Translations under genes and position numbers: made by a program | In this document: positions 44,543-53,242 of the stretch, piece after piece | How the letters are laid out: every line of letters begins with the position of its first letter | How positions within the stretch are numbered: the stretch's first letter is position 1 | Source of the DNA: JAITWT01 sp964439605 | GTDB taxonomy: Bacteria; Pseudomonadota; Gammaproteobacteria; Burkholderiales; Burkholderiaceae_C | Assembly: GCA_964439605.1 (NCBI GenBank) | Contig: CAYTPC010000146.1 | Span: forward strand, 19,074-83,073 | DNA: 64,000 bases | Direction: 5' to 3' | Notes under the pieces: generated by a model | What the model was told of the DNA's origin: nothing | Database searches by the model: none | The model's input: the letters and a program-made list of their open reading frames with translations, nothing else

Positions 44543-45594
44543 GCGCGCCGATCGCGATCACGCAGGGCGACCCTGCGGGCATCGGCCCCGAGATCATCGT
44601 CAAGGCCTTCCGTGACGCGCCCGAGTTGCTCCGTGGCTGCATCGTGGCCGGGGACGTGGCGACGCTGCGCCGGGCCGCGGCTTTGCTGGCGCGCTCCGGT
44701 GAGCCGGCGCTGCCGGTCGTGCAACTGGAATCGGAGCGGGAGGTTGATCAGATACCGCCGCGTTGCGTGCCCGTGCTGCAGGTGATCGCGCCGTCCGATG
44801 GCGTGGTGACGGGGCAGGTCAGCGCGCAGGCCGGGCGGGCCGGTGGCGATGCGGTGTTATGGGCCGCGCGTGCTGCATTGCGCGGCGACGTGGCGGCGAT
44901 AGTGACGGCGCCGCTGCACAAGGAGGCGCTGGCGGCTGCCGGCTTCCCCTATCCTGGCCATACTGAACTACTGCAGGCCGAGGCCGCGCGCCATCTCGGA
45001 CGCCCGATCGAACAAGTGCCGGTGCGCATGATGCTGGCCAATGATGAATTGCGAACTGTGCTGGTCAGCATCCATGTCTCGCTGCGCGACGCAATCGAGG
45101 CGGTTCGTTTCGAATCACTGCTGCAAACCCTGCGCATCGCACACCAGTCGCTGTCTGCCGCGCTGGGGCGCCGGCCGCGCATTGCGGTTGCGGGGCTCAA
45201 TCCGCATGCGGGCGAGGGCGGCCTGATGGGGATGCAAGAGCAGTCGATCATCATGCCAGCCGTTGCGGCCGCGTGCGCCGAAGGCATTGATGCCCATGGG
45301 CCCTACGCGCCCGATACGGTCTTCATGCGTGCACGGGCGCGCGATGGCCGGCCGGGTGAATTCGATGTGGTGATCGCGATGTACCACGATCAGGGCTTGA
45401 TTCCGATTAAGTATCTTGGCGTGGACAAGGGCGTCAACGTCACGCTTGGCCTGCCCTTCGTGCGTACCAGCCCGGACCATGGCACTGCTTTCGATATTGC
45501 CGGCACCGGGCGAGCCCACGCCGCAAGCCTGATCGAGGCGCTGCGTATGGCGCGCGTGCTGGCCGGGGTGCGGCAGCAGAGGATGCCGGCCTAA
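44539..45594 (+). CDS. pdxA: 4-hydroxythreonine-4-phosphate dehydrogenase
   Basis: 351 aa from the ATG at 44539. NAD-dependent oxidative decarboxylation of 4-phosphohydroxy-threonine in vitamin B6 synthesis. N-terminal ITQGDPAGIGPEI, TAPLHKEAL and YPGHTELL (metal His), GLNPHAGEGG (His), and AMYHDQGLIPIKYL (His) are present. Start overlaps the Nif3 gene. No pdxJ nearby. Ends just before a 23-bp tandem duplication. Confidence 0.95.
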   Translation: MSAPIAITQGDPAGIGPEIIVKAFRDAPELLRGCIVAGDVATLRRAAALLARSGEPALPVVQLESEREVDQIPPRCVPVLQVIAPSDGVVTGQVSAQAGRAGGDAVLWAARAALRGDVAAIVTAPLHKEALAAAGFPYPGHTELLQAEAARHLGRPIEQVPVRMMLANDELRTVLVSIHVSLRDAIEAVRFESLLQTLRIAHQSLSAALGRRPRIAVAGLNPHAGEGGLMGMQEQSIIMPAVAAACAEGIDAHGPYAPDTVFMRARARDGRPGEFDVVIAMYHDQGLIPIKYLGVDKGVNVTLGLPFVRTSPDHGTAFDIAGTGRAHAASLIEALRMARVLAGVRQQRMPA

Positions 45595-45595
45595 T

Positions 45596-45641
45596 TAATC
45601 GCGCCGGTTCAAGCTGTCTAATCGCGCCGGTTCAAGCTGTC
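45596..45641. repeat. 23-bp perfect tandem duplication at the mscL 3' end
   Basis: TAATCGCGCCGGTTCAAGCTGTC occurs twice back to back (45596-45618 and 45619-45641). It corresponds to the last codons of mscL (DSLNRRD plus stop on the minus strand). The downstream copy is outside the mscL frame, since the first stop ends translation at 45618. It looks like a recent slippage duplication. Confidence 0.9.
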
Positions 45642-46052
45642 GCGGATTTCGCGCAGCAGCACCACGTCTTCGGGGGGCGCGGCCGGAGGCGCCGGTTCGT
45701 CCGGCGTGGCGTGGCGCAAGCGATTGATCTGCTTGACCATCATGAAGATCACGAAAGCCAGGATCAGGAAGTTGACCACAATGGTGATGAAGTTGCCGTA
45801 GGCGAACACGGGTACGCCGGCTTTCTTGAGGTCGGCCAGCGTATCGGGTACGCCTGCCGGCGCGTTGCCGAGCACCACGTACAGGTTGGCAAAATCGAGC
45901 TTGCCCAGCACCAGCCCCACGATGGGCATGATGATGTCGGCCACCAGTGAGTCGACGATCTTGCCGAAGGCCGCGCCGATGATGACGCCGACCGCGAGAT
46001 CGATGGCGTTGCCTTTGACGGCGAATTCCCGAAAATCCTTGAGGATGCTCAT
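45618..46052 (-). CDS. mscL: Large-conductance mechanosensitive channel
   Basis: 144 aa from the ATG at 46052 (MSILKDFREFAVKGNAIDLAVG). It opens under membrane tension to release solutes during hypo-osmotic shock. N-terminal helix and TM1 AVGVIIGAAFGKIVDSLV, the periplasmic loop, TM2 around residue 83-103, and a cytoplasmic helix ending LLREIRDSLNRRD. Divergent from petA. Confidence 0.95.
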   Translation of the reverse strand: MSILKDFREFAVKGNAIDLAVGVIIGAAFGKIVDSLVADIIMPIVGLVLGKLDFANLYVVLGNAPAGVPDTLADLKKAGVPVFAYGNFITIVVNFLILAFVIFMMVKQINRLRHATPDEPAPPAAPPEDVVLLREIRDSLNRRD

Positions 46053-46155
46053 GGTTCGTTTTCCTGTAATGTCGAGCCAGGTATCAGTATAGAAAAACGG
46101 CGCGCGCAGTGCTGATGCGCCCGGGTAGCGCGTGTATTGCATTCGAGCAGATTCA

Positions 46156-46185
46156 TTGAACCGATTCATCGCGCTCCGCTACAAT
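46156..46185 (+). promoter_or_regulatory. Probable sigma-70 promoter of petABC
   Basis: TTGAAC (46156-46161, 5/6 match), 18-nt spacer, TACAAT (46180-46185, 5/6 match). Lies 42 bases upstream of the petA ATG in the intergenic region divergent from mscL. Confidence 0.6.
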
Positions 46186-46226
46186 ACCTGGTTAACCCAA
46201 GCCACCCGCCATGATTGAGGAATCCC

Positions 46227-46841
46227 ATGAGTGATACTCCCGTCGAACTACCTCGAATTGATAACAGCAAGAGGACATGGTTGATCGCTTCCGGTTGTGC
46301 AGGTGCCGTGGGTACCGTAGGCACGCTAGTCCCGTTCGTCAGTTCTTTCCAGCCCTCGGAAAAGGCCAAGGCCGCAGGGGCTTCGGTGGAGGTGGATATC
46401 TCCACGCTCCAAGTGGGCCAAAAAAGAATCGTCGAATGGCGCGGCAAGCCCGTTTGGATTCTCAAGCGATCGCCCGAGCAGATCGCCGAGTTGTCCAAGC
46501 ACGATTCGCACCTGGCCGATCCGATGTCCAAGCGTCACCCCGAAGAGTTCACGCCGCCCTATGCGCTGAACGTGCACCGCTCGATCAAGCCCGAGGTGCT
46601 GGTCGTCGTCGGCATCTGCACGCACCTGGGCTGCTCGCCGGTTGACAAGTTCCAGGCCGGCCCGCAGCCCTCGCTGCCCGACGATTGGGAAGGCGGCTTC
46701 CTTTGCCCTTGCCATGGTTCGACCTTCGATTTGGCGGGCCGCGTCTTCAAGAACAAACCCGCGCCCGATAATTTGCCGGTGCCGCCGCACATGTACTTGT
46801 CCGAAACGCGCCTGCTGATCGGCGAAGACAAGAAGGCCTGA
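46227..46841 (+). CDS. petA: Ubiquinol-cytochrome c reductase iron-sulfur (Rieske) subunit
   Basis: 204 aa from the ATG at 46227 (GAGGAATCCC upstream). The Rieske cluster is bound by CTHLGC and CPCHGS, giving two Cys and two His. The N-terminal anchor follows SKRTWLIASGCAGAVG. The family usually has an RR pair here for Tat export; this protein has KR. Component of the bc1 complex oxidising quinol. First of petABC, 14 bases before petB. Confidence 0.96.
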   Translation: MSDTPVELPRIDNSKRTWLIASGCAGAVGTVGTLVPFVSSFQPSEKAKAAGASVEVDISTLQVGQKRIVEWRGKPVWILKRSPEQIAELSKHDSHLADPMSKRHPEEFTPPYALNVHRSIKPEVLVVVGICTHLGCSPVDKFQAGPQPSLPDDWEGGFLCPCHGSTFDLAGRVFKNKPAPDNLPVPPHMYLSETRLLIGEDKKA

Positions 46842-46855
46842 GAGAGAAGACGGAT

Positions 46856-48316
46856 ATGGCTGAATTCAACGAAATTTCTCCGAATGCTCCGGCCGGCCAG
46901 AGGCTGCTGAACTGGGTCGATAACCGTTTCCCGCTCTCCAAGCTGTGGAACGACCAGTGGGGCAAGTACTACGCGCCGAAGAATTTCAACTGGTGGTACA
47001 TCTTCGGCTCGCTTGCGATGCTGGTGCTCGTGATCCAGATCGTGACCGGCATCTTTCTGGTGATGCACTACAAGCCCGACGCGACGCTGAACGCGACCGG
47101 CGTGCCGGTGGCGTTCGCCAGCGTCGAGTACATCATGCGCGACGTGCCCTGGGGCTGGCTGATCCGTTACATGCACTCGACGGGGGCGTCGGCCTTCTTC
47201 ATCATCGTGTACCTGCACATGTTCCGCGGCCTGATGTACGGCAGCTATCGCAAGCCGCGCGAGCTGGTCTGGCTTTTCGGCTGCGCGATCTTCCTGTGCC
47301 TGATGGCCGAGGCCTTCATGGGCTACCTGCTGCCGTGGGGCCAGATGAGCTATTGGGGCGCGCAGGTGATCGTGAACCTGTTCTCGGCGATCCCATTCAT
47401 TGGCCCCGACCTTGCGCTGTTGATTCGCGGCGACTATGTGGTGGGCGATGCAACGCTCAACCGCTTCTTCAGCTTCCACGTCATTGCGGTGCCGCTGGTC
47501 TTGCTGGGTCTTGTGGTGGCGCACCTGATCGCGCTGCACGAAACCGGCTCGAACAACCCCGATGGCATCGAGATCAAAGCCAAGCGCGGTCCCGACGGCC
47601 ACCCGCTGGACGGCATCCCCTCGCATCCGTATTACACGGTGCACGACATCCTCGGCGTGGTGCTGTTCTTGTTCGTGTTCTCGGCGATCATCTTCTTTGG
47701 ACCGGAGATGGGCGGCTACTTCCTGGAATACAACAACTTCATTCCGGCCGACCCGTTCAAGGGGCCGGCGCACATCGCTCCAGTGTGGTACTTCACCCCG
47801 TTCTATTCGATGCTGCGCGCGACGACGGACATCATGGTGTACGTATTCATGGCGATCGTGGCGTTGGTTGCCCTCAGCGCTCTCGTCAAGGGCAAGAAGC
47901 GCAGCATGGGCGCGAAGATCGGCATGCTCATCGTGGCGGCGGTGGTCATCCTCCTGCTGTATGCGTTCGACGCCAGATTCTGGGGCGTGGTGGTGATGGG
48001 CGGGTCGGTCATCATCCTGTTTTTCCTGCCTTGGCTGGACCACAGCAAGGTCAAGTCGATCCGCTACCGTCCAAGCTGGCACAAGTACGTGTATGCCGTG
48101 TTCGTCTTTTTCTTCCTGGTGTTGGGTTACCTCGGTATCCAGCCGCCAGGTGTCTGGGGCGAAATGGCGCTTGGCCCAGTGAAGCTGGACATCGCGCAAA
48201 CTGTGTCCCAAATCGGCACGCTGGTCTATTTTGGTTTCTTCGTGTTGATGCCGTGGTGGAGCCGCCTCGGTACCTTCAAGCCCGTGCCTGAGCGCGTGAC
48301 TTATGTGGCGCACTGA
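46856..48316 (+). CDS. petB: Cytochrome b subunit of the bc1 complex
   Basis: 486 aa, with eight or more helices. Heme ligand histidines lie in RYMHSTGASAFFIIVYLHMF and FHVIAVPLVLLGLVVAHLIALHETGSNNP (key HxxxxxxxxxxxxxH pairs). The PEWY-type quinol motif appears as a variant near WYFTPFYSMLRA. Long C-terminal extension with extra helices, common in betaproteobacteria. Between petA and petC. Confidence 0.96.
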   Translation: MAEFNEISPNAPAGQRLLNWVDNRFPLSKLWNDQWGKYYAPKNFNWWYIFGSLAMLVLVIQIVTGIFLVMHYKPDATLNATGVPVAFASVEYIMRDVPWGWLIRYMHSTGASAFFIIVYLHMFRGLMYGSYRKPRELVWLFGCAIFLCLMAEAFMGYLLPWGQMSYWGAQVIVNLFSAIPFIGPDLALLIRGDYVVGDATLNRFFSFHVIAVPLVLLGLVVAHLIALHETGSNNPDGIEIKAKRGPDGHPLDGIPSHPYYTVHDILGVVLFLFVFSAIIFFGPEMGGYFLEYNNFIPADPFKGPAHIAPVWYFTPFYSMLRATTDIMVYVFMAIVALVALSALVKGKKRSMGAKIGMLIVAAVVILLLYAFDARFWGVVVMGGSVIILFFLPWLDHSKVKSIRYRPSWHKYVYAVFVFFFLVLGYLGIQPPGVWGEMALGPVKLDIAQTVSQIGTLVYFGFFVLMPWWSRLGTFKPVPERVTYVAH

Positions 48317-48330
48317 ACGGGAGCATCAGA

Positions 48331-49086
48331 ATGAAAAAATTCCTCTTTGCACTGATCGTCGCGCTGGGCTTCACCACAGGGGCGCATGCGTCCGATGAAG
48401 GCGTTGCCTGGGACAAGGCGCCGAACAAGATCAACGATATGGCCTCGTTGCAAAACGGCGCCAAGCTGTTCGTCAACTACTGCCTGAGCTGCCATTCGGC
48501 CGCTTTCATGCGCTACAACCGCCTGAAGGATATCGGCCTGACTGAAAAGCAGATCAAGGACAACCTGCTGTTTTCGACCGACAAGATTGGCGAGGTGATG
48601 AAGATCAACATGGATCCGCGCCAGGCCAAGGACTGGTTCGGCACCACGCCGCCCGATTTGACGGTCATTGCACGTTCGCGCGCAGGCCATAACGGAACGG
48701 GCGCCGATTATCTCTACACCTATCTGCGTTCCTACTATCGTGACGACACCAAGGCGACGGGCTGGAACAACCTCGTCTTCCCGAGCGTCGCGATGCCCAA
48801 CGTATTGTGGGAACTGCAGGGTGAGCGCCGTCCTGTCTACAAGGAAGTCCAATCCCACGGTGAGAAAGTCAAGGTCATCAGTGGTTTTGAACAGGTCACG
48901 CCCGGCACGATGACGCCGCAGCAGTTCGATCAGGCAGTGGGCGATTTGGTCAACTACCTGCAATGGATGGGCGAGCCCGTGCAGAGCCTGCGTGCCCGCC
49001 TGGGCGTCTGGGTGCTGCTATTTCTGATTGTGACGATCTTCTTTGTCTGGCGCTTGAACGCGGCTTACTGGAAAGAAGTCAAGTAA
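48331..49086 (+). CDS. petC: Cytochrome c1 subunit of the bc1 complex
   Basis: 251 aa. Signal peptide (MKKFLFALIVALGFTTGAHA, cleaved near residue 20). Heme-binding CLSCH near residues 51-55 and a distal Met ligand probably in the SVAMPNVLWELQ segment. C-terminal membrane anchor (about 223-245) ends in NAAYWKEVK. Transfers electrons from the Rieske protein to cytochrome c. End of petABC. Confidence 0.96.
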   Translation: MKKFLFALIVALGFTTGAHASDEGVAWDKAPNKINDMASLQNGAKLFVNYCLSCHSAAFMRYNRLKDIGLTEKQIKDNLLFSTDKIGEVMKINMDPRQAKDWFGTTPPDLTVIARSRAGHNGTGADYLYTYLRSYYRDDTKATGWNNLVFPSVAMPNVLWELQGERRPVYKEVQSHGEKVKVISGFEQVTPGTMTPQQFDQAVGDLVNYLQWMGEPVQSLRARLGVWVLLFLIVTIFFVWRLNAAYWKEVK

Positions 49087-49190
49087 TCGGTTGATGACCG
49101 GCGCGCGTGCACGGCGCGCGTCCTGGTTTCGCAGAGTGGGCTGCTATGTGAGAGGCGGTCCACTCTTTTGATTTTGAGGAGTCTGCCGCC

Positions 49191-49802
49191 ATGATGGTGC
49201 TGTATTCAGGAACAACCTGCCCTTTCTCGCATCGTTGCCGTTTCGTATTGTTTGAGAAGGGCATGGATTTTGAAATCCGCGATGTTGATCTTTACAACAA
49301 GCCAGAAGACATCGGGGTGATGAACCCCTATGGCCAAGTGCCGATCCTGGTTGAGCGGGATCTGATCCTGTACGAGTCGAACATCATCAACGAGTACATC
49401 GACGAGCGCTTTCCGCATCCGCAACTGATGCCGGGGGATCCGGTGGATCGCGCGCGCGTGCGCCTGTTTCTGCTCAACTTCGAGAAGGAACTGTTCGTGC
49501 ACGTCTCCACGCTCGAAAATCGCAGCTCCAAGGGTAACGACAAGGCGCTTGAAAAGGCGCGCTCGCACATTCGTGACCGCCTCACGCAGTTGGCGCCGGT
49601 ATTTCTCAAGAACAAATACATGCTCGGCGATAACTTCTCGATGCTCGACGTGGCGATCGCGCCATTGTTGTGGCGTCTCGACTATTACGGCATCGACCTG
49701 AGCAAGAATGCCGCGCCTTTGCTGAAATACGCCGAACGTGTCTTTTCGCGGCCGGCGTATATTGAGGCGCTGACACCTTCCGAAAAGGTGATGCGCAAAT
49801 AA
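49191..49802 (+). CDS. sspA: Stringent starvation protein A (GST-like)
   Basis: 203 aa. Thioredoxin-fold N-domain starting MMVLYSGTTCPFSHRCRF and NPYGQVPIL, then an all-helical glutathione-transferase C-domain. SspA binds RNA polymerase and aids stress-induced transcription in E. coli. Preceded by a strong GAGGAG-type site. Follows petABC, as in related genomes, and is paired with sspB. Confidence 0.95.
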   Translation: MMVLYSGTTCPFSHRCRFVLFEKGMDFEIRDVDLYNKPEDIGVMNPYGQVPILVERDLILYESNIINEYIDERFPHPQLMPGDPVDRARVRLFLLNFEKELFVHVSTLENRSSKGNDKALEKARSHIRDRLTQLAPVFLKNKYMLGDNFSMLDVAIAPLLWRLDYYGIDLSKNAAPLLKYAERVFSRPAYIEALTPSEKVMRK

Positions 49803-49834
49803 GCCACAGGGGCCACGCACGCCGCGCCCATCCC

Positions 49835-50356
49835 ATGATCAACGCGCTCGAATCGTCCTCCATGCGCCCGTACCTTATCCGGGCGCTATATGAATGGTGT
49901 ACCGACAACGGATTGACACCCTACGCCGTGGTGCAGGTTGACGATTCGGTGCAGGTGCCGCGTGAATACGTCAAGAATGGCGAGATCGTGTTGAACATCG
50001 GTTTCGATGCCACGAATTTGCTCAAGCTTGGCAACGAGTTCATTGAATTCAAGGCTCGGTTCGCGGGCGTGGTGCGCGAAATCATCATTCCGATTGACCG
50101 TGTCCTGGCGATCTACGCGCGTGAGAACGGGCAGGGGATGGTATTTCCTGCGTCGACGCAGGATGCGGATACTGCGGATACGGCACCTGAGCCGCGGTAC
50201 GAAGCGCAGACCGACGACAAGATCGTTCATCTGGTGGTTGATGAAGGGGATCCGCAAAGCGGTGACGCGCAGCCCGATCCGCAAGACGATCCGCCCAAGC
50301 CGCCGCCGCGTTCTCCCGAAGGTGGAGCGCGTCCCGCACTCAAGCGTGTCAAATAA
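49835..50356 (+). CDS. sspB: ClpXP protease specificity-enhancing factor SspB
   Basis: 173 aa (an ATG at 49862 would shorten it by 9). RPYLIRALYEWCTDNGLTPY and NGEIVLNIGFDATNLLKLGN are the SspB core that binds ssrA-tagged proteins. A long acidic/proline-rich linker ends in the conserved basic ALKRVK, the ClpX-binding tail. 32 bases after sspA. Confidence 0.95.
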   Translation: MINALESSSMRPYLIRALYEWCTDNGLTPYAVVQVDDSVQVPREYVKNGEIVLNIGFDATNLLKLGNEFIEFKARFAGVVREIIIPIDRVLAIYARENGQGMVFPASTQDADTADTAPEPRYEAQTDDKIVHLVVDEGDPQSGDAQPDPQDDPPKPPPRSPEGGARPALKRVK

Positions 50357-50392
50357 AAGCCCACTCGGGCCGCCGATAAAATTTCATCGCAT

Positions 50393-50468
50393 GCCGCTTT
50401 AGCTCAGTTGGTAGAGCAACTGATTTGTAATCAGTAGGTCGTCCGTTCGAGTCGGACAAGCGGCACCA
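50393..50468 (+). tRNA. tRNA-Thr(TGT)
   Basis: 76 nt with encoded CCA. The acceptor GCCGCTT pairs with AAGCGGC. Anticodon loop TTTGTAA gives TGT (reads ACA). D-arm GCTCAGTTGGTAGAGC and T-arm GTCCGTTCGAGTCGGAC are regular. Downstream of sspB, converging with coaE. Confidence 0.97.
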
Positions 50469-50526
50469 TCCCTTGCAATGGGGGGTCAGGTTTTCGGCGC
50501 GGCTTGGTTGCGCGCGTGAAAAACCG

Positions 50527-51132
50527 TCATGCGATCGGCGTGATCCAGAGCTTGTACAAAGCCTGGACTTTTTCCCCGAGCTCCGCGACGGTCAGGTTTT
50601 CGTTATAGATCAGCGCATCGGCGGCTGAGCGGCGCAGATTGCGCGTGGCTTGCTGGCGAATGACGGCCCGCACGGCCTCGGCTGTCCAGCCGGAGCGAGC
50701 GATGACGCGCTCGGTTTGCGTTTCTTCACGGGCATCGATGACCAGCACGCGGTCGACGATCGAGCGCCAGCGTTTCGATTCGACCAGAAGCGGTACGTCG
50801 AACACGGTCAGGGGCGTGCGGGCTGCTGCCGCACGCTCATCGCAGATCCGTCCGATCAGGGGGTGAACAATGGCTTCGAGCCCTTGCCGGGCCTGTGGGT
50901 CGCTGAATGCCAGTTCGCGCATGCGGACGCGATTAAGCCCGCCATCGGCGGCGATCAGCGCGCGGCCGAAGCGCGCCTCGATCGCCGGCATTGCAGCGCC
51001 GCCGGATTGCGTGATCTCGCGCGCAATCGCGTCGGTGTCAATCAGTGTGGCGCCCTGAGCGACGAATAAGGCGGCAACCGTACTCTTGCCGCTGCCGATT
51101 CCGCCGGTCAGGCCCAGTCGCATGGAAAGCAT
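50527..51132 (-). CDS. coaE: Dephospho-CoA kinase
   Basis: 201 aa from the ATG at 51132; ATG 51123 is close by. The P-loop GLTGGIGSGKSTV phosphorylates dephospho-CoA in the last step of CoA synthesis. TLIDTDAIAR and VFDVPLLVES are family motifs. Located after pilD, the usual end of the pilBCD-coaE block; zapD, often next, is absent. Confidence 0.94.
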   Translation of the reverse strand: MLSMRLGLTGGIGSGKSTVAALFVAQGATLIDTDAIAREITQSGGAAMPAIEARFGRALIAADGGLNRVRMRELAFSDPQARQGLEAIVHPLIGRICDERAAAARTPLTVFDVPLLVESKRWRSIVDRVLVIDAREETQTERVIARSGWTAEAVRAVIRQQATRNLRRSAADALIYNENLTVAELGEKVQALYKLWITPIA

Positions 51133-51151
51133 GGCACGATTCCATTCAGGG

Positions 51152-52000
51152 TCAGAGGCCCGCGAGGCGCAGGATCGCGTCGGGGCCAAAAACCATCGCC
51201 GTCAGGCCGGCGGTGGCGAGAAAAGGTCCAAAAGGCACGTAACCGCCTTCGCGCAACCCCTTGGATGCCTTCAGCGTGAGGCCGGCAAGGATGCCGATGA
51301 CGGAGGACATCAGGATGATCGGCACCAAGGCCTGCCACCCGAACCAGGCGCCGAGGGCAGCGAAAAGTTTGAAGTCGCCATAACCCATGCCTTCCTTGCC
51401 GGTTGCGAGTTTGAACAGCCAGTAGACGGCCCATAGCGACAGATAGCCCGCCGCAGCGCCCCACAGGGCATGCGGCAGGGTCACAGAGGTCAATCCGATC
51501 GAGGAGGCCAATAGTCCGGCCCACAGGAGCGGCAGTGTGATGTCGTCGGGCAGCAGCGTGGTGTCCCAATCGATCAGTGCCAACGTGATCAGCGTTGCGC
51601 CAAAGCCGCACCACGCGAGCGCGTGCCAAGGCCCAGGCATTTGCCATGCGCACCAGGCGAATAGCAGGCCGCAGGCGATTTCGACCAGGGGATAGCGCAG
51701 GCCGATCGATGTTTTGCATGCGGCACATTTTCCACGCAGAAACAGATAGCTCAAAACGGGAATGTTCTCGAACCACCGGACTGTGTGGCCGCAGGCCGGA
51801 CAGTGCGAGCGCGGCACGAGCAGGTTCAAGCGTTGCGCAGGCACAGGCGCCGCCGCGTCTTCGTGAAGACTGGCGCACTCGGCGGCCCATCGCCGCTCAA
51901 GCATCTTGGGCAGGCGGTGGATCACCACATTGAGGAAGCTGCCGACCATCAGTCCCAGAATGCTGGCCAACACAGCCAGTGCAATAGGTGGGACCAACAT
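51152..52000 (-). CDS. pilD: Type IV prepilin peptidase and methyltransferase
   Basis: 282 aa polytopic inner-membrane aspartate protease. It cleaves and N-methylates type IV prepilins and type II secretion pseudopilins. A zinc-binding tetracysteine segment is present (CPAC near residue 71, CAAC near 95). Catalytic Asp residues are in DWDTTLLPDD and GYGDFKLF. ATG is joined to the pilC stop as TGATG. Confidence 0.94.
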   Translation of the reverse strand: MLVPPIALAVLASILGLMVGSFLNVVIHRLPKMLERRWAAECASLHEDAAAPVPAQRLNLLVPRSHCPACGHTVRWFENIPVLSYLFLRGKCAACKTSIGLRYPLVEIACGLLFAWCAWQMPGPWHALAWCGFGATLITLALIDWDTTLLPDDITLPLLWAGLLASSIGLTSVTLPHALWGAAAGYLSLWAVYWLFKLATGKEGMGYGDFKLFAALGAWFGWQALVPIILMSSVIGILAGLTLKASKGLREGGYVPFGPFLATAGLTAMVFGPDAILRLAGL

Positions 52001-53223
52001 CAGACAACTTGGCCAAGCTTGAAGATTGGCAGATACATCGCGATCACGATGCTGCCGATGATAATGCTTAGAAAAACGATGATGATCGGCTCCATCAGGC
52101 TGGACAACCCGGCCACCATGCTGTCGACTTCGGATTCGTAGAAATCGGCGACTTTGCCCAGCATATGGTCGATCGATCCCGATTCTTCGCCGATGGCGGC
52201 CATCTGCAGCGTCATGACTGGAAAAATCGCAGCGTTTGCCATGGCGGTCGTGAGGCTGGTGCCGGTTGATATCTCTTGCTGGATCTTGGCGGTCGCCTCC
52301 GCGTAGACGGCATTGCCCGATGCGCCGCCGACCGAGTCAAGCGCCTCCACCAACGGAACGCCGGCGGCGAACATGGTGGCGAGTGTGCGCGTCCAGCGTG
52401 CGACGCATGATTTGTTGACCAGCGTGCCGAAGATCGGCATGCGAAGCAGCAGGCGATCCATTGCCATTTGCAGGCGCTCGCTGCGTTTCCATGCCTGGAT
52501 GAAAAAGTAGACGCCGGCGCCGATCGTGCCGAAGATCAACCACCAGTAGTCAACGAAGAACTCACTGATGCCCATCACAACCAGTGTGGGGCTGGGCAAG
52601 GCGGCGCCGAAGGAGCTGAACACCTGCTTGAACGAGGGAATCACGAAGATCATGATGATCGACAGCACCGCGAAGGCGACCACGACCACCGCACTCGGAT
52701 ACATGAGCGCCGATTTGATCTTGGATTTGAGGGCCTCGGTCTTCTCCATGTAGAGCGCCAGCCGGTCGAGCAGATCTTCGAGGATCCCGGCCGCCTCTCC
52801 GGCTTCGACCAGGTTGCAGTACAGACTGTCGAAATGTTTCGGGAATTTGCGAAATGCCGCCGATAGCGAAGTGCCGGTTTCCACGTCGTTGCGGATGCCG
52901 TCGAGCAGTTTGGCAATGCTGGGGTTGGCGTGGCCGCGCCCTACGATGTCGAAGGACTGCAGCAACGGCACGCCTGCCTTCATCATCGTCGCGAGCTGGC
53001 GCGTGAAGACGGCGATGTCCTTGGGCTTGATCGATTTGCCGGTGTGATTGCGCCGCTTCTTGATCTTGGTGGGCAGCACGCCCTGGCGGCGCAGCGAGGC
53101 ATGGACCTGGTTTTCGCCGGCGGCGCGTATCTCGCCGCGCACGATCTTGCCGTTGCGATCCTTGCCCTCCCAGTCGTAGGCGAATTCTTTGAGGTTCTGG
53201 CGGTTTGGCGCGGCAATGGCCAT
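52000..53223 (-). CDS. pilC: Type IV pilus inner-membrane platform protein PilC
   Basis: 407 aa from the ATG at 53223 with GGAGGAG upstream. Two T2SF domains, each with LATMMKAGVPLLQSFDIV / LATMFAAGVPLVEALDSV, alternate with three membrane helices. It couples the PilB motor to pilus assembly. Between pilB (20-base gap) and pilD. Confidence 0.95.
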   Translation of the reverse strand: MAIAAPNRQNLKEFAYDWEGKDRNGKIVRGEIRAAGENQVHASLRRQGVLPTKIKKRRNHTGKSIKPKDIAVFTRQLATMMKAGVPLLQSFDIVGRGHANPSIAKLLDGIRNDVETGTSLSAAFRKFPKHFDSLYCNLVEAGEAAGILEDLLDRLALYMEKTEALKSKIKSALMYPSAVVVVAFAVLSIIMIFVIPSFKQVFSSFGAALPSPTLVVMGISEFFVDYWWLIFGTIGAGVYFFIQAWKRSERLQMAMDRLLLRMPIFGTLVNKSCVARWTRTLATMFAAGVPLVEALDSVGGASGNAVYAEATAKIQQEISTGTSLTTAMANAAIFPVMTLQMAAIGEESGSIDHMLGKVADFYESEVDSMVAGLSSLMEPIIIVFLSIIIGSIVIAMYLPIFKLGQVV

Positions 53224-53242
53224 GGATTCTCCTCCGGTATGT

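Noticed and set aside
46559..48313. 584-codon open frame on the minus strand opposite petA/petB
   Set aside because: Shadow of strongly conserved petB; the composition is His/Glu/Arg-rich and there are no recognisable domains.
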